A stretch of 64,000 nt of DNA from Streptomyces sp. NBC_01231 (GTDB lineage: Bacteria > Actinomycetota > Actinomycetes > Streptomycetales > Streptomycetaceae), in assembly GCA_035999765.1 (NCBI GenBank), contig CP108521.1, forward strand, positions 2,728,001 through 2,792,000, written 5' to 3'. The number at the start of each line of letters is the position of its first letter. Positions within the stretch are counted from its first letter, which is position 1. The translations under genes were made by a program, and so were the position numbers. Under the pieces are notes generated by a model, which had not been told where the DNA came from, did not search any database, and saw nothing but the letters and a program-made list of their open reading frames with translations. Below are positions 24,510 through 33,931 of the stretch, piece after piece.

Positions 24510-25463
24510 CTAGAAGCGGTACTGCTCGTCGAACCCGTTGCCCTGGTTCTGGTCGTGGCCCTGCTGGCCGTACTGCTGCTGCTCCTGCGGGAAGTCGCCG
24601 TAGGGGTCGTCGGTGCTGCGCTGTTGCGGCACCCACACCCCGCCGGCCGGGGTGTCGCCGTAGCTGCCGGTGGCGTACTGGTCCTGGCTGTAGCCCTGCT
24701 GCCCGTACTGCTGCTGGCCGCCGTAGGAGGTGTCGTACGCGGCGCCGTCGTAGGTCTGGGTGCCGATGTACGGGTCGGAGTAGGCGGCGTACTGCTGCTG
24801 GCCGGATGTGTCGTAGCCGTACTGCTGCTGGTCGTAGCCGGTGTAGCCGTCGTAGGAGTACGACGGGTCGGCGGCGGCCGTCGCGTACTGGTCCTGGGTC
24901 TGACCGGCGGTGGCGTAGGACGCGTCGGCGGCGGCGTACCCGGAGTCGTATATGCCGTAGGAGCCGGTTTCGTCGGGCAGGGGCTGCGGCGCGTACACGG
25001 AGGTGTTCTCGGCGGCCGTCGCGACGGGGCGGGCGGGCGTGAACACGTCGTCGCGGTCGTACTCGTCGTCACCGCCGTAGGCGCCGGTGTCCTGGCCGAA
25101 GTCGGCGTTCCGGCCGTATCCCGCGTCGGCCGCCTCGAGGCCGGTGACCTCCAGGGCCGGATCCTGTCGGTCGCCCCTTCCGCGGCGCCGCTTGCTGACG
25201 TCGGCGCCCGGGCGGCTGACCGCCCAGCCGGACGCGAAGCCGCGGCGGAAGGAGAGCGTGACGTAGGTCTGGCCGATCGCGAAGGCGACGGCACCCAGTG
25301 CGATGACGACCACGGACGGGATCAGCACGCCGAGCACGACGCCGAGGAAGCCGGCGAAGGCGAGCAGCCGCCAGCGCAGGCGCGCCTTGTACTGCAGCAA
25401 CACCTCGCCCAGCAGCCACAGCGCGACGATGCCGAACGCGATGTAGAGGACCGTCCAGCCCAT
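24510..25463 (-). CDS. Membrane protein with Tyr/Gln-rich disordered tail
   Basis: It has 317 residues from ATG 25463 (MGWTVLYIAFG), with GAGAGGGG in good position; another ATG five codons upstream lacks one. The first 75 residues form about three hydrophobic segments (including LAFAGFLGVVLGVLIPSVVVIALGAVAF in two parts). After a basic linker (SKRRRGRGD) the remaining 200 residues are of low complexity, rich in Tyr, Gln, Gly, Asp and Ser, with repeats such as QQQYGY, QQQYAAY and QQQYGQQ. No domain is recognised. Its end is 28 bp from that of the convergent FAD enzyme gene. It follows metF on the same strand, 56 bp apart. Confidence 0.8.
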   Translation of the reverse strand: MGWTVLYIAFGIVALWLLGEVLLQYKARLRWRLLAFAGFLGVVLGVLIPSVVVIALGAVAFAIGQTYVTLSFRRGFASGWAVSRPGADVSKRRRGRGDRQDPALEVTGLEAADAGYGRNADFGQDTGAYGGDDEYDRDDVFTPARPVATAAENTSVYAPQPLPDETGSYGIYDSGYAAADASYATAGQTQDQYATAAADPSYSYDGYTGYDQQQYGYDTSGQQQYAAYSDPYIGTQTYDGAAYDTSYGGQQQYGQQGYSQDQYATGSYGDTPAGGVWVPQQRSTDDPYGDFPQEQQQYGQQGHDQNQGNGFDEQYRF

Positions 25464-25519
25464 GTACGCCCCTCTCACAGTGGCCGTTACGCAGTGTGTC
25501 GTATGCCGGTGCGACCGGT

Positions 25520-26443
25520 CTAGGCCTGGGGCGGGTTGTGCAGTCCCAGGTTCTCGTAGATCTCCAGCGTCGCGGTGGAGTTGTTGAGCGTGATGAAGTG
25601 CAGTCCGGGCACTCCCTCGGACAGCAGCCGCGCACAGAACTCCGTGGCGAATTCGATACCAATGGAGCGTACAGCCGCCGGATCGTCTTTGACTGTGAGG
25701 ATCCGCTCTTTCAGGGCGGGCGGGAAGGCCGCGTTGGTGAGGGACGGAATCCGAGCCAGCGTCTTCGCGCTGCCGATCGGCATGACCTCGGGAATGATCG
25801 GGGTCTCGCAGCCCGCGGCCGCGACCCGGTCACGCAACCGCAGGTAGTCCTCCGGCTGGAAGAACATCTGCGTGATCGCGTAGTCCGCGCCGGCGCGGCA
25901 CTTGTCGACGAAGTTGCGCACGTCGACGTCCCAGTCGGCGGAGCGCGGGTGCATCGCGGGGAAGGCCGCGACACCGACGCAGAAGTCGCCGGACGCCTTG
26001 ATGAGTTCGACGAGCTCGGCGGCGTAGGTGAGGCCCTGGGGGTGCGCCACCCAGTCGCCCATCGGGTCGCCGGGCGGATCGCCGCGCAGCGCCAGCATGT
26101 TGCGGATGCCGGCGTCCGCGTACTGCCCGATGATGTTGCGCAGGTCGGCCACCGAGTGGTCCACCGCGGTGAGGTGGGCGATCGGGGTGAGCGTGGTGTC
26201 GGAGGCGATCGCCTCGGTCGCCTTGACCGTGCCCGCGCGGGTGGAACCGCCCGCACCATAGGTCACCGAGACGAAGTCCGGCGCCACGGCCTCGACCCGG
26301 CGCAGCGCGTTCCAGAGGTTCCGCTCGCCCTTCGGGGTCTTCGGGGCGTAGAACTCGAACGAGTACGTCGTCTTGCCGGTCGCGAGCATGTCACGCACGG
26401 TGCGGGCGTGGTCCGACCTGGTTGATGCGGTGCCGAGGGCCAT
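25520..26443 (-). CDS. metF: 5,10-Methylenetetrahydrofolate reductase MetF
   Basis: Flavoenzyme making 5-methyltetrahydrofolate for methionine synthesis. At 307 residues it shows the TIM-barrel motifs [17 protein letters not shown], the [12 protein letters not shown] stretch, [11 protein letters not shown] and the C-terminal [16 protein letters not shown] 26443 has no ribosome binding site; TAACCT lies 6 nt upstream, so the mRNA is probably leaderless. It is 117 bp downstream of thiE, on the same strand but with its own promoter. No cobalamin or SAM riboswitch is seen. Confidence 0.96.
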   Translation of the reverse strand: MALGTASTRSDHARTVRDMLATGKTTYSFEFYAPKTPKGERNLWNALRRVEAVAPDFVSVTYGAGGSTRAGTVKATEAIASDTTLTPIAHLTAVDHSVADLRNIIGQYADAGIRNMLALRGDPPGDPMGDWVAHPQGLTYAAELVELIKASGDFCVGVAAFPAMHPRSADWDVDVRNFVDKCRAGADYAITQMFFQPEDYLRLRDRVAAAGCETPIIPEVMPIGSAKTLARIPSLTNAAFPPALKERILTVKDDPAAVRSIGIEFATEFCARLLSEGVPGLHFITLNNSTATLEIYENLGLHNPPQA

Positions 26444-26449
26444 ACCCGC

Positions 26450-26478
26450 AGGTTAGTCAGGGTGCGGCGGTCCCCCAA
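26450..26478 (-). promoter_or_regulatory. metF promoter (leaderless)
   Basis: Minus strand TTGGGG (26478-26473), a 17-nt spacer and TAACCT (26455-26450), ending 6 nt before the metF ATG. Confidence 0.5.
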
Positions 26479-26560
26479 CCGGATCACGGAATTTTGACCG
26501 ATTTGTCTATTTACTGTCCACCCATTGGACGGACAGGTAATACAAGCTGGCCGGTCGGTG

Positions 26561-27214
26561 TCACCGGGCCTGGCGCAGTCGCTTCGCGAACTCCGAGGCC
26601 GCCGCTCCCGGGTCGTCCGCCTCCGTGATCGCCCGGACGACCACGACTCTGCGGGCGCCCGCCTCCAGCACCTCGTCGAGGTTGCCGAGGTCGACGCCGC
26701 CGATGGCGAACCAGGGTCGGTCGGTGCCGATGGAAGCGGTGTGCCGGACCAGGTCGAGGCCGGGGGCATGACGGCCTGGCTTGGTGGGGGTCGGCCAGCA
26801 CGGGCCGGTGCAGAAGTAGTCCACGCCCTCCTGGACGGCGGCCGCCGTGGCCTCCGACCCGGCGTGCGTGGAGCGGCCGATGAGGACGTCGTCGCCGAGG
26901 ATCGCGCGGGCGGCGGGCACCGGAAGGTCGCCCTGGCCGAGGTGCAGGACGTCGGCGCCGGCGGCATGGGCGACATCCGCCCGGTCGTTGACCGCGAGGA
27001 GCCTGCCGTGCCGGGCGCAGGCGTCGGCGAACACCTTCAGGTACTCAAGTTCCTCCGCCGCCTCCATGCCCTTGTCCCGCAGCTGCACGATGTCGACCCC
27101 GCCGGCCAGGGCGGCGTCCAGGAACCCGGCGAGGTCACCCTGTCGCTTCCGGGCGTCCGTGCAGAGGTACAGCCTGGCGTCGGCGAGCCGGGCGCGGGCG
27201 GTGCTGTCGGGCAT
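26561..27214 (-). CDS. thiE: Thiamine-phosphate synthase ThiE
   Basis: Joins hydroxymethylpyrimidine diphosphate and thiazole phosphate to give thiamine phosphate. From ATG 27214 ([18 protein letters not shown], with GGGGGACC upstream) it has 217 residues. Family motifs are [10 protein letters not shown] near residue 45, [31 protein letters not shown] and the C-terminal [19 protein letters not shown]. It is divergent in position from the riboswitch-controlled thiO-thiS-thiG, about 2.3 kb away, and its own leader has no THI-box. Confidence 0.95.
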   Translation of the reverse strand: MPDSTARARLADARLYLCTDARKRQGDLAGFLDAALAGGVDIVQLRDKGMEAAEELEYLKVFADACARHGRLLAVNDRADVAHAAGADVLHLGQGDLPVPAARAILGDDVLIGRSTHAGSEATAAAVQEGVDYFCTGPCWPTPTKPGRHAPGLDLVRHTASIGTDRPWFAIGGVDLGNLDEVLEAGARRVVVVRAITEADDPGAAASEFAKRLRQAR

Positions 27215-27238
27215 GGGTGGGTCCCCCGTGGTGGATGG

Positions 27239-27299
27239 CGTACGGGCCGCGGGCCGCAGTCGACCACGACCGTGGCCTTCGTGGGCCACGGCCCGTACG
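27239..27299. other. Nested hairpins upstream of thiE
   Basis: Outer 10-bp arms CGTACGGGCC (27239-27248) and GGCCCGTACG (27290-27299); inner 8-bp arms CCGTGGCC (27270-27277) and GGCCACGG (27284-27291), which share two bases with the outer arm and so compete with it. The block follows the Rv2175c-like gene by 34 bp on the minus strand and precedes thiE by 24 bp. It may be a terminator for the first or a leader structure for the second. Confidence 0.5.
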
Positions 27300-27332
27300 T
27301 CGGGCGATGTTCAGATCAGCAGCGTGCTCGGA

Positions 27333-27704
27333 TCAGACGGCGAGCGCCTGGGCGCGGCGCTTCACCTCCGTGCCGCGATTCTCGCTCAGCGCCTGTGCGG
27401 GGGTTCCGGGCAGGCTCGGGTCGGCGGTGAAGAGCCACTCGAGCATCTCTTCGTCGGTGAAGCCGTCGTCCCGCAGGAGCGTCAGGGTGCCGGTGAGGCC
27501 CTTGACGACCTTCTGCTCGGCCCCGTCGATGAAGGCCGCGGGGACGTGCAGCGCGCGGTTCTCACCACGGCGTACGGCGATGAGCTGGCCCTCCTTGACC
27601 AGCTGTCGCACACGCGTCACCTCGACATCGAGCATCTCTGCGATGTCGGGGAGGGTGAGCCAGGCGGGTACGAGAGCATCGATCTTTGCGTCAATCTCGG
27701 TCAC
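27333..27704 (-). CDS. Rv2175c-family winged-helix DNA-binding protein
   Basis: It has 123 residues from GTG 27704. The N-terminal helix-turn-helix (LTLPDIAEMLDVEVTRVRQLVKEG) spans residues about 16-39 and is followed by a wing (LIAVRRGENRALHVP) and a C-terminal helical part (DDGFTDEEMLEWLFTAD). It matches the mycobacterial Rv2175c family, a DNA-binding protein that in M. tuberculosis is phosphorylated by the neighbouring kinase PknL. Here a PASTA kinase gene is 4.3 kb away, which keeps the two in the same neighbourhood. DNA target unknown. Confidence 0.82.
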   Translation of the reverse strand: MTEIDAKIDALVPAWLTLPDIAEMLDVEVTRVRQLVKEGQLIAVRRGENRALHVPAAFIDGAEQKVVKGLTGTLTLLRDDGFTDEEMLEWLFTADPSLPGTPAQALSENRGTEVKRRAQALAV

Positions 27705-27767
27705 GGGACAAGCGTGCCATCTCGCACTGACAGTCGGAAGCCAGCAGCACCCGACCTGCGGTTTTTC

Positions 27768-29009
27768 CTACGCCGTGGCCGCCTTCAGGGGCCTTGTCGA
27801 GTCGGCCAGCAGCGTGGGGTCCAAGGGCGTCCCCGCCTCGATCAGCCGCCGCCCCTGCGCCAGGTCCCGGGGACGGCCCACCGCCAGCAGGGCGACCAGG
27901 CGGTTCTCCCGCAGCCAGCACACCGACCAGGCCGGGCCGGACGGGTCGCCGCGCCACAGGGTGGTGTCGGCGGACGCGTGGTGGCCCGCGTACTGCACGA
28001 AGCGCCCGAACTGCTCGGACCAGAAGTACGGCACCGGGTCGTAGACGGCCGGGGGTTCGTCGGTGGCCTCGCCGACGATGTTCGCGGCCACCGTGCGCGG
28101 CCCCTGGAGTGCGTTGTCCCAGTGATGGACCAGCAGGCGCTCGCCGTACCTGCCCGAAGGGAACGACGCACAGTCACCGACCGCGTAGACGTCCGGTTCG
28201 GAGGTGTGCAGGCGCTCGTCGGCGACGACCTCGCGGTGGGCGCCGAGGGCGATGCCGGAGCCGGCGAGCCAGGCCGTGGCGGGGCGGGCTCCGATGCCGA
28301 CGACCACGGCGCCGGCGGGCAGCCGCGAGCCGTCGTCCAGGAGCACGGCCCCGGGCTCGACGCGCGCCACGCGCGCGTGCGTGCGCAGAGCGGCACCGGC
28401 GTCGGCGTACCAGGAGGCCATCGGGGCGGCCACCTCGGCGGGCAGCGCGCCGGCCAGCGGTCGGTCCGCGGCCTCGACGACCGTCACCGCGCAGCCGGCC
28501 TCGCGCGCGGCCGTGGCGAACTCGGCGCCGATCCAGCCCGCGCCGACGACCACGATGTCGTGCTGCCGGGCGAGTACCGGGCGCAACCGCTCGGCGTCGT
28601 CCAGGGTCCGCAGCAGATGGACCCCGGGCACTGTCTCCGCGCCCGGCAGCCGGATGGGTTCGGCGCCGGTCGCGAGAACCAGGACGTCGTACGGCACCGG
28701 CCCCTCGGCGGTGTCCAGCCGGTGCGCGCCGGGGCGCACGCCCAGCACCTCGCGCCCGAGGCGCAGTTCGATGCCCAGGGCCTCGAAGTCGACGTCGAAG
28801 GCGACGGCCTCGGCCTTGCCGAGCAGCACGGCCTTGGACAGGGGCGGACGGTCGTAGGGCTGATGGGGCTCCGCGCCGATCAGGGTCACGGTGCCGGTGA
28901 AGCCCTGTTCCCGCAGGGCGACCGCGGTCTGCACCCCGGCCATGCCCGCGCCCACCACGACGACACGCCGTGGCGTGGAAGTTCCCTGTTCCTGCGTCTG
29001 CTCGCTCAC
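27768..29009 (-). CDS. FAD/NAD(P)-dependent oxidoreductase (ferredoxin-reductase-like)
   Basis: It has 413 residues from GTG 29009 (VSEQTQEQGTSTPRR). Two dinucleotide-binding motifs are visible: VVVVGAGMAGVQTAVALR for FAD near residue 16 and IVVVGAGWIGAEFATAARE for NAD(P) near residue 155, with the FAD C-terminal motif DVYAVGDCASF near 282. This fits the rubredoxin/ferredoxin reductase group. TATGGT lies 6 nt before the GTG, hinting at a leaderless start. The redox partner is not in the window apart from Bfd, 7 kb away, which has no proven link. Confidence 0.85.
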   Translation of the reverse strand: MSEQTQEQGTSTPRRVVVVGAGMAGVQTAVALREQGFTGTVTLIGAEPHQPYDRPPLSKAVLLGKAEAVAFDVDFEALGIELRLGREVLGVRPGAHRLDTAEGPVPYDVLVLATGAEPIRLPGAETVPGVHLLRTLDDAERLRPVLARQHDIVVVGAGWIGAEFATAAREAGCAVTVVEAADRPLAGALPAEVAAPMASWYADAGAALRTHARVARVEPGAVLLDDGSRLPAGAVVVGIGARPATAWLAGSGIALGAHREVVADERLHTSEPDVYAVGDCASFPSGRYGERLLVHHWDNALQGPRTVAANIVGEATDEPPAVYDPVPYFWSEQFGRFVQYAGHHASADTTLWRGDPSGPAWSVCWLRENRLVALLAVGRPRDLAQGRRLIEAGTPLDPTLLADSTRPLKAATA

Positions 29010-29037
29010 CTGATCACCATAGACAACTGACGGACAG

Positions 29038-29391
29038 TCAGTCAGGGGCATGCTCCGTGAGCTGCTCCACAACGCTCGTCCCGCTACCGGGCTGCGACTC
29101 CCACTCCCAGCTCTCCTCCAGCCGCACGCGACCGTCGGACAGGTCGACGACCGTCGACACGCAGTGCCCCGAGGACGTCGTCCCGTCGTGCTTGAGCTGG
29201 ACGTACCGGAAGTCCAGGCGGTCGCCCTCGCGCGTCCCCACCAGGTGCCCGCGGACGACGTCCCCGCCCGCGTACTCGGCCCAGATCTCGCCGTCCTTCT
29301 CGTGGTACGTGAACCGGGTGCGGGTGCCCACCTGACCTGGGGCCTGGTCGACGACCGGGGCGAGGGTGAGTCCGTCGAGCGATCGCGGCAC
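29038..29391 (-). CDS. Conserved hypothetical protein, beta-barrel-like
   Basis: It has 117 residues from GTG 29391 (VPRSLDGLTLAP), with AGGGAG upstream; the longer frame has no start codon with a ribosome binding site. Alternating polar and hydrophobic stretches (TRFTYHEKDGEIWAEYAGG, DRLDFRYVQL) suggest a small beta-rich fold. I do not recognise a functional family. It ends 28 bp before the reductase start on the same strand, so the two may be co-transcribed. It lies divergent to the TPP riboswitch. Confidence 0.7.
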   Translation of the reverse strand: MPRSLDGLTLAPVVDQAPGQVGTRTRFTYHEKDGEIWAEYAGGDVVRGHLVGTREGDRLDFRYVQLKHDGTTSSGHCVSTVVDLSDGRVRLEESWEWESQPGSGTSVVEQLTEHAPD

Positions 29392-29429
29392 GGGTGGAGG
29401 CTCCCTTACTGAGACGGAGGACGTCGGGC

Positions 29430-29435
29430 TAGGGT
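29430..29435 (+). promoter_or_regulatory. -10 hexamer of the thiO operon
   Basis: TAGGGT lies 12 nt before the first conserved bases of the TPP riboswitch, which places the transcript start just ahead of it. The -35 region is weak. Confidence 0.4.
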
Positions 29436-29447
29436 GGCCAACGTAAA

Positions 29448-29540
29448 GCACTCGCGGGAGCCCGGACGCACCGGGCTGAGAGGGAGGCTGGCGGCCTCCG
29501 ACCGTACGAACCTGATCCGGGTCATGCCGGCGAAGGGAGG
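29448..29540 (+). ncRNA. TPP riboswitch (THI-box)
   Basis: All the conserved parts are in order: the GGGAG 5' strand (29456-29460), CTGAGAGGG (29476-29484), ACCTGATCCGG (29510-29520) with a following GTC, and the closing GAAGGGAGG (29532-29540). It ends 12 nt before the thiO ATG, and the closing GGGAGG could also be the thiO ribosome binding site. TPP binding would then hide the site, so translation control is the likely mode. Confidence 0.95.
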
Positions 29541-29552
29541 GGCTGGACGCCC

Positions 29553-30728
29553 ATGTCGCGTACGCCAGATCCATCGGACACCTCGGACGTCCTGGTCGTC
29601 GGGGGCGGCATCATCGGCCTGGTCACCGCGTGGCGGGCCGCGCAGCGCGGCTTCACCACGGCGGTTGTGGACCCCGAACCGGGCGGCGGGGCGGCCCGGG
29701 TGGCGGCCGGGATGCTGGCCGCCGTCACGGAACTGCACTACGGCGAGCAGACCCTGCTGGGCCTGAACCTGGAGTCGGCCCGCCGCTATCCGGACTTCGC
29801 CGCCGAGCTCACCGACCTCACCGGCCGCGACCTCGGCTACCGCCGCAGCGGCACGCTCGCCGTCGCGCTGGATGCCGACGACCGCGCCCACCTGCGTGAA
29901 CTGCACGCACTGCAACGGCAGTCGGGGCTGGACTCCGAGTGGCTGTCCGGGCGGGAGTGCCGACGTCTGGAGCCGATGCTCGCCCCTGGCGTACGGGGCG
30001 GGCTGCGGGTCGACGGCGACCACCAGATCGATCCGCGACGGCTGGCCGACGCCCTGGTGGACGCCTGCGAGCGGGCCGGGGTCGTCTTCCACCGCACCTG
30101 GGCCGAGCGGCTGTCAGTGGTACGGGAGCGGGCGACCGGTGTCGTCACGCGCGAGGGCGTGGCGCTGGGCGCCGGGCAGCTGGTGCTGGCGGCCGGCAGC
30201 CTCAGCGGGCGCCTCGCCGGGGTTCCGGAGGACGTCCTGCCGCCCGTGCGGCCCGTGAAGGGGCAGGTGCTGCGGCTGACGGTGCCCGAGCGGTACGCGC
30301 CGTTCCTGAGCCGGACGGTTCGGGCCGTGGTGCGCGGCAGCCAGGTCTACCTGGTGCCGAGGGAGAACGGCGAGCTGGTCGTCGGCGCCACCAGCGAGGA
30401 GCTGGGCTGGGACACCACGGTGACCGCGGGCGGCGTGTACGAGCTGCTGCGGGACGCGCACGAGCTGGTCCCGGGGATCACCGAGCTGCCGCTCACGGAG
30501 ACCCGGGCCGGGCTGCGGCCCGGCTCCCCCGACAACGCGCCGCTGCTCGGCCCGACCGGTCTCGACGGGCTGCTGCTGGCCACCGGGCACTACCGCAACG
30601 GCGTGCTGCTCACGCCGGTCACCGGCGACACCCTGGCACACGCCTTGGTCACCGGTGAACTCCCGGACGAGGCCCGCCCCTTCACACCCAAGCGCTTCAG
30701 CACCGTCCTCACGGAGCAGCCCGTATGA
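29553..30728 (+). CDS. thiO: Glycine oxidase ThiO
   Basis: FAD enzyme that oxidises glycine to iminoglycine (dehydroglycine) for thiazole synthesis. It has 391 residues, with FAD motif VLVVGGGIIGLVTAWRAAQRG at about residues 12-32, substrate-domain stretch YLVPRENGELVVGATSEE, and the C-terminal LLATGHYRNGVLLTPVTG typical of ThiO. It is the first gene of the operon under the TPP riboswitch and overlaps thiS by 4 nt (ATGA). Confidence 0.94.
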   Translation: MSRTPDPSDTSDVLVVGGGIIGLVTAWRAAQRGFTTAVVDPEPGGGAARVAAGMLAAVTELHYGEQTLLGLNLESARRYPDFAAELTDLTGRDLGYRRSGTLAVALDADDRAHLRELHALQRQSGLDSEWLSGRECRRLEPMLAPGVRGGLRVDGDHQIDPRRLADALVDACERAGVVFHRTWAERLSVVRERATGVVTREGVALGAGQLVLAAGSLSGRLAGVPEDVLPPVRPVKGQVLRLTVPERYAPFLSRTVRAVVRGSQVYLVPRENGELVVGATSEELGWDTTVTAGGVYELLRDAHELVPGITELPLTETRAGLRPGSPDNAPLLGPTGLDGLLLATGHYRNGVLLTPVTGDTLAHALVTGELPDEARPFTPKRFSTVLTEQPV

Positions 30729-30925
30729 ACGTCTCGGTCAACGGCGAGCGGCGGGAGGTCGCCCCGGGCACCGCCCTCGACACGCTCGTGCGGTCCCTCA
30801 CCGCGGCGCCCTCCGGAGTGGCCGCCGCCCTCAACGAAACCGTCGTCCCGCGCGCGCGATGGGCCTCGACGTCCCTCGCCGAGGGCGACCGCGTCGAAGT
30901 CCTCACCGCAGTCCAAGGAGGCTGA
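30725..30925 (+). CDS. thiS: Sulfur carrier protein ThiS
   Basis: Ubiquitin-like carrier of 66 residues ending in the required Gly-Gly (TAVQGG). N-terminal MNVSVNGERREV and the beta-grasp middle ALNETVVPRARWA fit the family. The C-terminal glycine is adenylated and then thiocarboxylated in other bacteria; no thiF is in the window. It overlaps the thiO stop and lies 3 bp before thiG. Confidence 0.95.
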   Translation: MNVSVNGERREVAPGTALDTLVRSLTAAPSGVAAALNETVVPRARWASTSLAEGDRVEVLTAVQGG

Positions 30926-31723
<798 letters not shown>

Positions 31724-31949
31724 GCGGCGCGCGAAGAGCGGGGACCCGCGCCGGATTCCCGTCCCGCCTCCGCCCCGCATCCGTCCCGCCTCTCTCCCGC
31801 TCACCACCTGTTTCCCGTCGGCCAGGAGGCGGCCGGCTCCCGTAGCGGGCACCTCCGATGGCGGTTGTGGCGCTGTGGGTTGCGTCACAGGTCCGCTGCA
31901 GTCCCGCCTCGATCCTGGCCGAACCGGCGGTCGTGTCAGTCATGGCTCG

Positions 31950-31955
31950 TACACT
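31950..31955 (+). promoter_or_regulatory. -10 hexamer for a leaderless kinase mRNA
   Basis: TACACT ends exactly 7 nt before GTG 31963, without a ribosome binding site. The other 220 bp after thiG hold no gene. Confidence 0.45.
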
Positions 31956-31962
31956 CACCTGC

Positions 31963-33897
31963 GTGGATACGACCCTTCAGGACCCATTGGTCGGGCAGCT
32001 GCTCGACGGCCGCTATCGCGTCGACGCGCGGATCGCGGTCGGTGGGATGGCCACGGTCTACCGGGCCCTGGACACCCGCCTGGACCGGGTTCTCGCACTC
32101 AAGGTGATGCATCCGGCGCTGGCGGCCGACGCGTCGTTCGTCGAGCGGTTCATCCGCGAGGCGAAGTCCGTCGCCCGCCTGGCGCACCCGAACGTCGTGC
32201 AGGTCTTCGACCAGGGCACCGACGGGTCGTACGTCTACCTCGCGATGGAGTACGTCGCCGGCTGCACCCTGCGCGACGTGCTGCGCGACCGCGGGGCGTT
32301 GCAGCCGAGGGCCGCGTTCGACATCCTCGAGCCGGTGCTGGCGGCGCTCGGCGCCGCGCACCGCGCGGGGTTCGTACACCGGGACATGAAGCCGGAGAAC
32401 GTCCTGATAGGGGACGACGGTCGGGTCAAGGTCGCCGACTTCGGGCTGGTGCGGTCCGTGAACACCGTGACCAGCACCACCGGGGCCGTGCTCGGCACGG
32501 TCTCGTACCTCGCCCCCGAGCAGATCGAGCAGCCGGGCGCCGCCGATCCCCGCGTCGACGTGTACGCGTGCGGTGTCGTCCTCTACGAGATGCTCACCGG
32601 CGAGAAGCCGCACGACGGGGACTCCCCGGCGATCGTGCTCTACAAGCACCTCCACGAGGACGTGCCGCCGCCCTCGGCCCTCGTGCCGGGGCTGGCGTAC
32701 GAGCTCGACGAGCTGGTCGCGTCCGCGACGGCCCGTAATCCCGACATCCGCCCGTACGACGCGGTCGCGCTGCTCGCGCAGGCGCGGGAGGCGCGTGCCG
32801 GGCTCGGCGCGGACCAACTGGACGCCGTGCCGCCGCAGGCCCTCTCCGTGGCGCACGACGGCACCGAGGACCGCACGAGCGTGATCCCGCGCTCGCTGAC
32901 CGTGCCGCGCCCCCTGCCGGTCAACGAGGACGAGGACGCCGGGGCCACTTTCCATCGCACCAGTCGCTTCGAGTCCGGGCCTCCGCTGCCCTCGCGCCGC
33001 CGTTCCCGCCCACCGGGCCGGCTGGTGGCGCTCATCGCCGCGGTGCTGCTGGTCCTCGGGGTCGGCGCGGGCGTCTGGTACATCAACTCCGGCCAGTTCA
33101 CCCAGGTCCCGTCCGTGCTGGAGAAGACCCAGGCGCAGGCCCAGGACCGGCTGGAGGCGGCCGGGCTCGACGTCGGCAAGGTCGACCACGAGTACAGCGA
33201 CACCGTGAAGCGGGGCACGATCATCACCACCGACCCGGCGCCGGGCGACCGGATCCGGGACAACGACTCGGTGCGGCTCGTCATCTCCGACGGCCCCGAG
33301 ACCGTGAAGGTGCCCGACGTGGAGGACTACCGGCTGGACAAGGCCAGGTCCGTGCTGAAGGAGGACGGGCTGCAGCCGGGCATGGTCACCCGGGAGTTCA
33401 GCGAGGACGTGGAGAGGGGCTTCGTGATCTCCACGAACCCGAAGGCCGGGACCGAGCGGCGGGCCGGCTCGGCGATCGCGCTCACCGTCAGCAAGGGCAG
33501 CCCGATCGACGTCCCGGACGTCACCGGAGAGTCCCTCCAGGACGCGAAGGCGGACCTCCAGGAGGCGGGCCTGAAGGTGAAGGTCGCCTCCGAGCAGGTC
33601 AACTCCTCCGATTACGACAAGGGGCAGGTCGCCCGGCAGACACCGCGGGACGGCAGCACCGCCGCCGAGGGCGACACCGTGACGCTGACGCTGTCCAAGG
33701 GCCCGGTGATGGTCGAGGTCCCGGACGTGGTCGGTGACAACGTCGATGACGCCCAGTCCGAGCTGGAAGCCGCCGGCTTCGAGGTCGACAAGGACCGCGG
33801 GCTGCTCGGACTGTTCGGTGACACCGTCAAGAAGCAGTCCGTCGAGGGCGGGGAGAGCGCGCCCAAGGGGTCGACGATCACGATCACCATCCGCTGA
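31963..33897 (+). CDS. PASTA-domain Ser/Thr protein kinase
   Basis: Membrane kinase of 644 residues, likely sensing peptidoglycan fragments. The kinase domain shows the Gly-rich loop IAVGGMATVYRA (24-35), Lys47, HRDMKPEN (from 139) and DFG (159), so it is an active RD kinase. A Ser/Arg-rich juxtamembrane linker, a membrane helix (about 354-376) and four PASTA repeats follow, starting near 380 (VPSVLEKT), 446 (VPDVEDY), 513 (VPDVTGE) and 583 (VPDVVGD). I recall the S. coelicolor counterpart as PkaF. The GTG start is favoured by the leaderless -10; an in-frame ATG at 31942 is the alternative. Its position parallels pknL of M. tuberculosis, which lacks PASTA repeats. Confidence 0.92.
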   Translation: MDTTLQDPLVGQLLDGRYRVDARIAVGGMATVYRALDTRLDRVLALKVMHPALAADASFVERFIREAKSVARLAHPNVVQVFDQGTDGSYVYLAMEYVAGCTLRDVLRDRGALQPRAAFDILEPVLAALGAAHRAGFVHRDMKPENVLIGDDGRVKVADFGLVRSVNTVTSTTGAVLGTVSYLAPEQIEQPGAADPRVDVYACGVVLYEMLTGEKPHDGDSPAIVLYKHLHEDVPPPSALVPGLAYELDELVASATARNPDIRPYDAVALLAQAREARAGLGADQLDAVPPQALSVAHDGTEDRTSVIPRSLTVPRPLPVNEDEDAGATFHRTSRFESGPPLPSRRRSRPPGRLVALIAAVLLVLGVGAGVWYINSGQFTQVPSVLEKTQAQAQDRLEAAGLDVGKVDHEYSDTVKRGTIITTDPAPGDRIRDNDSVRLVISDGPETVKVPDVEDYRLDKARSVLKEDGLQPGMVTREFSEDVERGFVISTNPKAGTERRAGSAIALTVSKGSPIDVPDVTGESLQDAKADLQEAGLKVKVASEQVNSSDYDKGQVARQTPRDGSTAAEGDTVTLTLSKGPVMVEVPDVVGDNVDDAQSELEAAGFEVDKDRGLLGLFGDTVKKQSVEGGESAPKGSTITITIR

Positions 33898-33931
33898 CCG
33901 GGCGGACCGGACCGCATGACACCCTGGATGC

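Noticed and set aside
27215..27332. TPP riboswitch upstream of thiE
   Set aside because: The CTGAGA and ACCTGATC elements are absent; only hairpins are present.
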